Of a stretch of 64,000 nucleotides of DNA, positions 56,670 to 64,000 are shown one piece after another. Source of the DNA: JALZEG01 sp035942255 (GTDB taxonomy: Bacteria; Actinomycetota; CADDZG01; WHSQ01); the NCBI GenBank assembly GCA_035942255.1, contig DASZDG010000103.1, positions 1-64,000 of the forward strand, read 5' to 3'. The notes below the pieces were generated by a model, which ran no database searches, was not told where the DNA came from, and was given only the letters and a program-made list of their open reading frames with translations. The first letter of the stretch is position 1, and each line of letters begins with the position of its first letter. Made by a program: the position numbers and the translations under genes.

Positions 56670-56963
56670 ATGAAACTGGTTCGGCCGCGCGTAGGCGCGG
56701 TGCTGCGGCGGGTTCTCGGTCACCCCCACCGTCGCTCCCGACTCCGACTCAGGACGGGCGTGAAGTGCCCTCGATGCCACGAGCTCTTCCGAACTACGGT
56801 CGACAGGAGCGGGCGCATCGCTCTCGTCTGTGACAGGTGCCGAGGCCACGCGATCAACGTCGTGAATCACGCAGCTGAAAGGATTGCAGCCCCCTCGTCC
56901 GTGCCGCGACGGTTCCCGTCCTCGGGTAGGAACCGTCCGCCCCCATGGGTGCTCCGGGGATAG
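56670..56963 (+). CDS. Small basic zinc-ribbon protein
   Basis: A 97-residue protein. The centre has CPRCHELFRTTVDRSGRIAL followed by CDRC, a CxxC-x18-CxxC zinc ribbon resembling rubredoxin-type or transposon-like DNA-binding ribbons. The N-terminus (KLVRPRVGAVLRRVLGHPHR) and the C-terminus are Arg-rich. The ATG has AAGGAG at 7-nt spacing. No family recognised; nucleic-acid binding is likely from composition. It faces the accessory block convergently. Confidence 0.6.
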   Translation: MKLVRPRVGAVLRRVLGHPHRRSRLRLRTGVKCPRCHELFRTTVDRSGRIALVCDRCRGHAINVVNHAAERIAAPSSVPRRFPSSGRNRPPPWVLRG

Positions 56964-56997
56964 ACCAGAGGTCACATAGTGGGCGAGGTCGCGGGCC

Positions 56998-58236
56998 TCA
57001 CGATGCTCGGGTGCGCGGCACCGTCTCGACCCGGATGAGGGCAGCGGCGCGCTCGGCGACCGCCGCGGATTCTCGTCCGCTCTCGCCGGACGTGATCACG
57101 TGGCCGATGAGGTCACCGTCCGAGGTCGGGCGCGCGACCTCGGCTCCGGGCTCCACCCACAGCTGCAGGTCCTCAACGCCCGGCACAGCCGCAGCTTCCT
57201 CGGCGCCGACGATCGCCTCGACGACGCCGTCCTCTTCGACCCAGAGGTCGCGCATCGTGCTCGCGCGGCGAGCGCGCGGCGGCGCAACCGTGGACTCGCC
57301 GAGATAGCGCCCCAAGACGTACGCGATCGAGTCCGAGCCCGACGCGTGATCGAGACAGAGGTGGGCCCGCCCGCCGATCAGCCGAGGGTTCAGCTCGACC
57401 AGTCGCGGTCCGTCGCCCGTCGTGATCAGCTCGAGGTGGAACGCGCCGAAGTCGTAGCCGGCCGCCTTTGTCACCAGCCGCACGAAGTCGTCCGCCGCGG
57501 CGCAGGGGCGGTCTGCCGAGAACGTCGACCGCACCTCCACGAAGTACGGGTACCCCGCGAGCACGCGGTCGGAGTACCCCCAGATCTCGACCTCGTCACC
57601 GTCGACGAAACCTTCAGCGCTCGTCAACGGCCCCCGGAGCTCCTCCTCCAGGAGCAAGACGTGCTTCGGCTCCACCCGGCCCCCATAGAGCGCGCGCTCC
57701 CGGTGAGCGCGGACCGCTTCCTCCAGCTCTCGGTCGTCGGCCACGCGCACCACGTCCCAGCTTGCAAGGCCGTCGACCGGCTTGACGACGCACGGGAAGC
57801 CGATCGGCGACGTGGGTGCGCGCTCGTCCGCGGGGACGACCGCCCACTTCGGATTGGGGATCCCCGCCCCGTCGAGAGCGCGCCGCACCGCGGACTTGTC
57901 GCGGGCGAGCGCCGGCGCGTCCGGCGTTGCTGCGCGCAGACCGAGGAGCCGTCCAGCCTCGCTCGTGGCGCGGCCGGTGAAGAGGTCGCTGAACGTAAGC
58001 AGACCGCGGGCGTCGGTGCCGTCGGCCGCCGCCGCCATCGCCGCAGCGGAATGCGTGTCGCAACGCCTCCACTCGTCGACGAGCTCGTGTACCCGGGCGG
58101 GATAGTTCGCCGGGTTCGCAGACAGGACGACATTCCGGTAGCCGAGCTCGCGACTCAGACGGAGCCCCTCGGACCCCGGGCTCGGGACGTCGGGCCCCGC
58201 CGGGCTGAGGTGGACCTCTACGAAGAGGACGTCCAC
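56998..58236 (-). CDS. ATP-grasp carboxylate-amine ligase
   Basis: A 412-residue ATP-grasp enzyme of the L-amino acid ligase/BacD kind, joining a carboxylate to an amine through an acyl phosphate. The first 105 residues are the pre-ATP-grasp domain; FPCVVKPVDGLASWDVVRV near 150 binds ATP; GAFHLELITTGDGPRLVELN followed by PRLIGG near 275 supplies the Mg-binding Glu/Asn. It lacks biotin-carboxylase or RimK features. GTG 58236 overlaps the acyltransferase stop. As last gene of an MFS-acyltransferase-ligase operon, it probably makes a dipeptide-like product or caps a peptide. Confidence 0.85.
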   Translation of the reverse strand: MDVLFVEVHLSPAGPDVPSPGSEGLRLSRELGYRNVVLSANPANYPARVHELVDEWRRCDTHSAAAMAAAADGTDARGLLTFSDLFTGRATSEAGRLLGLRAATPDAPALARDKSAVRRALDGAGIPNPKWAVVPADERAPTSPIGFPCVVKPVDGLASWDVVRVADDRELEEAVRAHRERALYGGRVEPKHVLLLEEELRGPLTSAEGFVDGDEVEIWGYSDRVLAGYPYFVEVRSTFSADRPCAAADDFVRLVTKAAGYDFGAFHLELITTGDGPRLVELNPRLIGGRAHLCLDHASGSDSIAYVLGRYLGESTVAPPRARRASTMRDLWVEEDGVVEAIVGAEEAAAVPGVEDLQLWVEPGAEVARPTSDGDLIGHVITSGESGRESAAVAERAAALIRVETVPRTRAS

Positions 58237-59412
58237 GCGGGCTCCGTGCGGGGCATGGCTCGTTGCGCGTCGTCGATTGCTGCCAGGAGGGGCGGGTACG
58301 TGTTGGCCTCGCGCAGAGCGTCGAATCTCGCCCTAGCGGCATCGTCGAGCCTCCGCCTGAAAAGTCCCTCGCCCTCTTCCAGAAACACCGCGGACCACAG
58401 CGGGAACAGGCGGCCGCCGCGGGTCACTTTCGCCTCGAACGCCTCTGTGCCCAGATGGACTTGCTCGAGGTCGTTCTCGATCGCGTACTGCAGGGGCGCG
58501 TAGAGGACGAGTGGGAAGTACGCGCCACGGACCGAGGGGTCGTCGTAGTCGAAACCCGCCGACCTCAGGAAGAGGTGACGGCCCCACCGGTACGCGAGGC
58601 AGTAGCCGATCACCGCGTCGTCGTTGTTCAACACGAACGCGACGCTGTGCCGGTTCGCTTCCTCGGACGCGAGCCGGAGGCTCTTCTCGAGAGCGCCTTC
58701 GTCGGCCGCGCTCCCGTAACGCCTCTGGACGTTGGCGAGAAGACGCGCCATGACGTTCTCGAGACCCGCTTGTCGCGTCGGCTCGATGGATAGGCCCGAG
58801 CGTTCGAAGCGTCCGATCTCACGCTTAATAGCGTTGCGACGATCGCGGGAGAACGATCCGAGATATTCGTCAAAGGTCCTCCACTGCACCGCGAGCCGGG
58901 CCTCGAAGGTCTCCAGGTAGACGACGTAACCCCTCGGCGTCAGGACGGGCGACGCTTCCGCGGCCGCGCCGTCGGTCAGGTACATGAGTCCACAGCCGCG
59001 AGCGCCCCAGCGGCGCGCCTGCCGCTCCATCTCCTCGACGATTCGCGTGGCGACTTCCCCTCGCGCGGCCGGAAGGGCGTCCGGGAGTAGGAGCTGGGAG
59101 CGGAAGCCGAGCCTTCCACCCCCCAGCACGAAGGGATGCAGTGGCTCTTCGACCGGCCCGCCGAGGACGCCGGCCAGGGATTCGGATGGGTCGTAGGGGG
59201 ACGGCGAGGGTGCGGCCGCGAGGTAGAGGGGGAGACCGCCGGCGAACTCGTCGTCGACGACGGCCTCCACGCAGGCTTCAGGCCCACTCCATCCGCGGCC
59301 CATCGCACGCAGCCACGCGTGTGACGAGTAGAAGCCGTCGGGCGGAACGAGGCCGTCCCATTGCCCTGCCGGGACGTCGAGGATCGAGGGCGCGACGCGC
59401 GTCTCGACGCGG

Positions 59413-59426
<14 letters not shown>
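58218..59426 (-). CDS. GNAT/FemAB-like acyltransferase
   Basis: A 402-residue protein with a tandem-GNAT layout like FemAB and peptidoglycan-recognition (PF04339-like) proteins: RDRRNAIKREIGRFERSGLS near residue 205, VAFVLNNDDAVIGYCLAYRW near 265, and VRGAYFPLVLYAPLQYAIEN near 305. Such enzymes transfer aminoacyl or fatty acyl groups from tRNA, ACP or CoA to amines; an aminoacyl-transfer role would fit the neighbouring ligase and carrier protein. GTG 59426 overlaps the MFS gene by 14 nt. Extending upstream in this frame only translates the GGTGGC repeat as His-Arg and is rejected. Confidence 0.75.
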
Positions 59427-60771
<1,345 letters not shown>

Positions 60772-60916
60772 CTCCGCCTGTACCCCCGATGCCGCGTCAT
60801 CCGTCCCCCTCTTGCGACGCCACCGGCGAGCGTAACCGCTCCTTCTTTCGCGGCCCGGGCGTGGAGTTACCCTGACGCGCCCCGACGCAGGCGTCCCCGT
60901 GGGAGGGCCAGGGATC

Positions 60917-62110
60917 GTGAGATTGGCGGAGATCCGGTCGCTCGTCCGGGTCGTCGCGCCCCGTCCAGGAGGCGCGGCGCGCCTGACCCGGATCGTCTCG
61001 ATCGAAGATCTCAGGCGCGCCGCGCGCCGGTCCGTCCCGCGCGCGGTCTTCGACTCGATCGACGGCGGTGCGGAGGGGGAAGTCACGCTCCGCAGGAACG
61101 TGGCCGCGTTCGAGCGTCTCGAGCTTCTCCCTCGAATCCTGCGGGACGTCAGCGACGTCGACACGCGGACGACGCTGCTGGGGACGCCCTCCGCGGTTCC
61201 GTTCGCGCTCGGGCCCGCGGGATACACACGGGTTGCGGACCCGTCGGGGGGCGAGCTCGCCGTAGCCCGCGCCGCGGCGAAGGCGGAGATCCCGTACTGC
61301 CTGTCCACGGTGTCCTCGACTTCGATCGAGCAGACCGCGGCGGCCGGAGACCGGATGTGGTTCCAGCTCTACGTCCAGGAGGACCGTGGCGTCACGAGGG
61401 AGCTCGTCGCCCGCGCCCGGGAGGCGGGCTACCGCGCGCTCCTCGTGACCGTCGACGCACTCGTCACGGGGGGTCGCGAGCGCGACAGGCACAACGCGTT
61501 CACGATCCCGCCTACGGTCGGCCCGCGGTCTCTCGTCGACGCGGCGTTCCATCCGCGGTGGTGGTGGCGGTTCGTGACGAGTCCACCGGTGACGTTCGCC
61601 AACCTGGGAGATGAGGCTGCGGTTCCCGGCGTGCTGCGCGGGGTCGGTGTGTCGCCGTGGATGGTCTGGTCGGACCTCGAATGGATCGTCGACGAGTGGG
61701 ACGGCCCTATTGCGCTCAAGGGCGTGATGGCCGCAGCCGACGCCGAGCGGGCGGCCGAAGCGGGGGTCTCCGTCATCGTCTCGAACCACGGTGGGCGGCA
61801 GCTCGACCACGTCCCGGCCACCATCGAGGTGCTTCCCGAGATAGTCGACGCCGTGGGCGGACGCGTCGACGTCTATCTCGACTCGGGAATCCGCCGCGGG
61901 ACCGACGTCGTCAAGGCCCTCGCGCTCGGCGCGAAGGGCGTATTGGTCGTGAGGCCCTACCTCTACGGCCTCGCGGCGGAAGGCGAGAGCGGAGCGGCGC
62001 ACGCGATCGCGTTGCTCGCGGCAGAGCTGCGACGTGCGATGGCGCACCTCGGGGCCACGAGGCTCGACGATCTCTCGCCGGAGATGGTGCGGCCCCGGGC
62101 GACCCGGTGA
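60917..62110 (+). CDS. FMN-dependent alpha-hydroxyacid dehydrogenase/oxidase
   Basis: A 397-residue TIM-barrel flavoenzyme of the lactate oxidase/glycolate oxidase/hydroxymandelate oxidase family, turning a 2-hydroxy acid into a 2-keto acid. Active-site elements: FQLYVQEDRG, LLVTVDALVTGGRERD, IALKGVMAAADAERA, the catalytic His in SNHGGRQLDH, and phosphate binding in YLDSGIRRGTDVVKAL and GVLVVRP. MftD of mycofactocin synthesis is in the same family. I choose GTG 60917 with GGGAGGG 9 nt before it. It is divergent from the MFS gene across 145 bp. Substrate unknown; a pathway-specific hydroxyacid is likely. Confidence 0.88.
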   Translation: MRLAEIRSLVRVVAPRPGGAARLTRIVSIEDLRRAARRSVPRAVFDSIDGGAEGEVTLRRNVAAFERLELLPRILRDVSDVDTRTTLLGTPSAVPFALGPAGYTRVADPSGGELAVARAAAKAEIPYCLSTVSSTSIEQTAAAGDRMWFQLYVQEDRGVTRELVARAREAGYRALLVTVDALVTGGRERDRHNAFTIPPTVGPRSLVDAAFHPRWWWRFVTSPPVTFANLGDEAAVPGVLRGVGVSPWMVWSDLEWIVDEWDGPIALKGVMAAADAERAAEAGVSVIVSNHGGRQLDHVPATIEVLPEIVDAVGGRVDVYLDSGIRRGTDVVKALALGAKGVLVVRPYLYGLAAEGESGAAHAIALLAAELRRAMAHLGATRLDDLSPEMVRPRATR

Positions 62111-62121
62111 GGGGACGCCGG

Positions 62122-62394
62122 CTACGCTGGCGGTGACCCCGTCATCGCGTCGATCGCGGCCGCCGCCTCGGCGACCGTCGGGTTCTCGAAGAAGAAGCTC
62201 AAGCCGAGGTCGGCGCCGAGAGCCTCGCGGATCTGCCCGGCGATCTGCGCGGCCTTCAGCGAGTCCCCGCCGGTCTCGAAGAAGTCGTCGTGGAGGCCGA
62301 CCTCGGTCCCGAAGGCAGTCGACCAGGCCGCGGCTACCGCTCCTTGGGTCGACGACGCGGCGCCGTTCCCGCCGCCGCGTGATGCGTCGTCCAC
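62122..62394 (-). CDS. Free-standing acyl/peptidyl carrier protein
   Basis: A 90-residue carrier protein. The phosphopantetheine Ser lies in DDFFETGGDSLKAAQIAGQI, and LGADLGLSFFFENPTVAEAA is the typical helix III-IV region; GGDSL points to an NRPS-type (peptidyl) carrier more than a fatty acid ACP. GTG 62394 with GGAGG 5 nt upstream is preferred to GTG 62418. No adenylation or condensation domain is encoded in the window, so loading must come from elsewhere or from the ligase. It is convergent with the FMN enzyme, 11 bp between stops. Confidence 0.88.
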   Translation of the reverse strand: MDDASRGGGNGAASSTQGAVAAAWSTAFGTEVGLHDDFFETGGDSLKAAQIAGQIREALGADLGLSFFFENPTVAEAAAAIDAMTGSPPA

Positions 62395-62572
62395 CTGAAC
62401 CTCCGTTCGTCCGTCCACCCTTGGCCCCGTAGCGAAGTCTAGCCCTCAAGGCACACGGGATCCCGCGGAGCGCGCGCCGTCTACAAGGGCGCGAAAAAGT
62501 CTCGAACGCCCGGTCCGGCGGGCCGTTTTGGGCCATTCGGTGTCACGGACTTGCCCACGGACATCACTCCAG

Positions 62573-62602
62573 TTGACACCGCGAGTTCGGATGCCGGATA
62601 CT
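62573..62602 (+). promoter_or_regulatory. Consensus-like promoter of the short peptide gene
   Basis: TTGACA (62573-62578) is a perfect -35 and GATACT (62597-62602) a good -10, with an 18-nt spacer. Transcription would start near 62609, giving a leader of about 27 nt that contains the AGGAGG at 62622-62627. It is among the best housekeeping promoters in the window. Confidence 0.8.
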
Positions 62603-62635
62603 TGATTGGATAGGCGTCGAACAGGAGGTGGGGGC

Positions 62636-62713
62636 ATGTCCGCAGCTGTGTTGACCGAGTCCGCGGTCCGTCCGATGGAGAGCGCGATCCTCATGGAGTC
62701 CGCGGTCCTCTAA
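62636..62713 (+). CDS. 25-residue repetitive peptide (candidate ribosomal precursor or scaffold)
   Basis: Too short for ordinary gene calling. The peptide starts MSAAVL and then carries three Glu-Ser-Ala units: TESAVRP (residues 7-13), MESAIL (14-19) and MESAVL (20-25, the C-terminus). The first and last units also share 13 bp of DNA exactly (GAGTCCGCGGTCC at 62657 and 62696). AGGAGG 8 nt before the ATG and a consensus promoter argue strongly for expression. A methyltransferase starts 26 bp later. It could be a RiPP precursor, a peptide scaffold extended by the ligase, or a leader peptide controlling the operon. No family recognised. Confidence 0.65.
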   Translation: MSAAVLTESAVRPMESAILMESAVL

Positions 62714-62739
62714 TCGTCTCGGCGTAGACCGTCTGCCTG

Positions 62740-63546
62740 ATGGCAGACGCTGCAAGCTTCTTCGACCGCGCGGCTACCCGCTACGAGATCGACTTCGGCG
62801 ACGCCTCCGTCTGGAGCATCGCCCACCGCGTCGCCGCGCGCATTCTCGACGACCACCTCCGGGAGTCGCCGCCTGACCGCGTCCTCGACGTGGGGTGCGG
62901 CACCGGCAAATGGGGGATGCCGTTCATCCGCCGCGGCGCGTCCGTGACGTTCACCGACGTCTCGCAGAGCATGCTGGCGACGGCGGTAGGGACGGCGACC
63001 GAGCTGGCGCGCGACGCGGACGTGAGGGGGTTCTGCGTGCCCGTCGAAGCGATGTCCGGCACCGTCGGGACCGGCGCGTTCGACCTCACGCTGTGCATGG
63101 GTGACCCCCTGTCGTACTGCGGCGACCACCGCGAGGGCATCGCGGAGCTCGTCGCCGTGACGCGGCCCGGAGGGACGATCTTCCTGAGCGTCGACAGCCG
63201 TCTCGGCTACCTGAGGGTCTTCAAGGAGCGCGACGGGTACGACCTTCGGCGACTCCGCGAGTACCTACGGACGGGCGAGCTGATCAGCTGGGAGGACCTC
63301 CCAATCCATACGTTCCTCCCCGGCGAGCTGCGGGACGGGTTCGCGGCCGCGGGGGCGGGATGCCGCGGGCTGTGGACGCTCCCCACGGTCTCCGCGTACT
63401 TCCTCTTCGACCCCGCGTTCAGGGAGATGCTCGAGGACGAGGCGTTTCGTGAGGAGCTGACCGACATCGAGATCGAGGCGCTCGGCATGGGCCAGGCGCC
63501 CCCCGGAAGCCATCACATCTACGCGCTCTTCGTCAGGGACGAGTGA
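62740..63546 (+). CDS. Class I SAM-dependent methyltransferase
   Basis: A 268-residue methyltransferase: motif I VLDVGCGTGKWGMPF near residue 48, VTFTDVSQSMLATAVG near 70, an acidic-motif segment FDLTLCMGDPLSYCG near 113, and AVTRPGGTIFLSVDSRLGYL near 138. The C-terminal 100 residues are an extra substrate domain. It follows the short peptide gene with no ribosome binding site of its own, suggesting coupling, and overlaps the nitroreductase by GTGA. Whether it acts on the peptide, a carrier-bound unit or the product cannot be told. Confidence 0.88.
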   Translation: MADAASFFDRAATRYEIDFGDASVWSIAHRVAARILDDHLRESPPDRVLDVGCGTGKWGMPFIRRGASVTFTDVSQSMLATAVGTATELARDADVRGFCVPVEAMSGTVGTGAFDLTLCMGDPLSYCGDHREGIAELVAVTRPGGTIFLSVDSRLGYLRVFKERDGYDLRRLREYLRTGELISWEDLPIHTFLPGELRDGFAAAGAGCRGLWTLPTVSAYFLFDPAFREMLEDEAFREELTDIEIEALGMGQAPPGSHHIYALFVRDE

Positions 63547-64000
63547 AGGGCCCCCTCGGCGGCGGCCCCGGTGAGCCGCCGCACGACACCGCGTCGTTCC
63601 TCGAAGGGCTGCGAAGCATCCGGCGGTTCGACGACCGGGACGTCCCCGACGAGGTCGTGCGCCGCGCCATCGAGATAGGACAGCGCGCGCCGTCTGCCTC
63701 GAATCATCAGCCGTACTCGGTCATCGTCGTCAAGGACCGCGGGCTCCGCCACGAGCTCGAGACCACGCTGCGGGTCCAGCGCTTCGTCGAGGACGCGCCG
63801 GTCTTTCTGGTCGTTTGCGTGGACTGGTCGAGACAGGACGCGGTCGCGCTCGAGGTCGGCGGGCCCACGCAGATGAACCAGCTCAGCCGGCTGGTGATCG
63901 GGATGACCGATTGCTCGATCTTCGCCCATCATCTAACGCTCGCCCTGATGGCGTTCGGGCTGGGCGTGTGCTTCGTCGCGAACCCCGTGCTCGCGCTCGA
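63543..64000 (+). CDS. Nitroreductase-family flavoprotein (partial, runs off the window)
   Basis: The first 152 codons of an FMN-dependent nitroreductase-fold protein. After an 18-residue Gly/Pro lead it has LRSIRRFDDRDVPDEVVRRA and IGQRAPSASNHQPYSVIVVK, the standard FMN-binding start of the family, then LTLALMAFGLGVCFVANP. Members reduce nitro groups, quinones or enoyl bonds, and related folds dehydrogenate azolines in RiPP pathways. GTG 63543 overlaps the methyltransferase stop. The 3' end lies beyond the window, so completeness is unknown. Confidence 0.85.
   Translation, partial: MKGPLGGGPGEPPHDTASFLEGLRSIRRFDDRDVPDEVVRRAIEIGQRAPSASNHQPYSVIVVKDRGLRHELETTLRVQRFVEDAPVFLVVCVDWSRQDAVALEVGGPTQMNQLSRLVIGMTDCSIFAHHLTLALMAFGLGVCFVANPVLAL

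Noticed and set aside
62446..62694. Minus-strand open frame of 82 codons over the peptide promoter
   Set aside because: It lies antisense to a consensus promoter and the short peptide gene and lacks translation signals.
62636..62713. Reading the short peptide as a transcription attenuator leader
   Set aside because: It is not rich in one amino acid and no terminator hairpin follows before the methyltransferase; kept only as a minor alternative.

Overview
The window is about 70% G+C and reads as chromosome of an Actinomycetota member, probably a deep-branching or poorly sampled one (inference). Evidence: a WhiG/FliA-type sigma gene directly before rpsB-tsf-pyrH-frr-cdsA; a 27-residue gene matching actinobacterial ribosomal protein bL37; LexA boxes of the form CGAAC-N4-GTTCG; lexA, a LysM gene, nrdJ and nrdR grouped as in mycobacteria; PafBC-type DNA-damage promoters; and a streptomycete-like gas vesicle gene order. 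RNase J and RNase Y are both present. Many gene pairs overlap as GTGA or ATGA, and GTG, TTG and apparently CTG starts are common.

Layout. 1-8.4 kb: sigma factor, translation genes (rpsB, tsf, pyrH, frr), cdsA, and the dxr-rseP-ispG isoprenoid/protease run. 8.4-8.8 kb: a minus-strand island with a 52-residue GG-leader, Cys-rich peptide gene and the bL37 gene, the latter behind two 33-bp hairpin repeats. 8.9-16.2 kb: rimP-nusA-infB-ylxP-rbfA-nrnA-truB-ribF. 16.3-24.2 kb: rpsO, pnp (with a long leader hairpin), M16 peptidase, dapB, lipoprotein, dapA, rnj. 24.4-31.3 kb: ftsK, RodZ-like protein, rimO, pgsA, cinA, thpR. 31.4-35.3 kb: two CopC-type copper proteins, two membrane proteins and a frameshifted methyltransferase. 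35.4-45.4 kb: recA-recX, rny, miaB, a LigB-like gene, miaA, hflX, a 2H phosphoesterase, and a GntR gene with its membrane partner. 45.4-51.5 kb: lexA and a divergent LysM gene sharing four LexA boxes, then nrdJ, nrdR and dut. 51.5-56.3 kb: a minus-strand gas vesicle cluster with two gvpA copies. 56.3 kb: tRNA-Gly. 56.7-64 kb: an accessory block that looks like a small biosynthetic locus.

The accessory block has two divergent halves. The minus strand carries an MFS exporter, a FemAB/GNAT-like acyltransferase and an ATP-grasp carboxylate-amine ligase, all overlapping, plus a free-standing carrier protein. The plus strand carries an FMN-dependent alpha-hydroxyacid oxidase and then, behind a consensus promoter and a strong ribosome binding site, a 25-codon peptide gene with three Glu-Ser-Ala units, a methyltransferase and a nitroreductase cut by the window edge. 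A ribosomal peptide next to an ATP-grasp ligase and a hydroxyacid oxidase recalls the logic of pheganomycin-type pathways, but no close match can be asserted from sequence reading alone.

The DNA-damage circuit is well displayed. recA has a LexA box immediately upstream of a PafBC-type promoter. The LysM gene beside lexA has the same arrangement and is a candidate SOS division inhibitor. No CRISPR array, rRNA, insertion sequence or integrase was seen.
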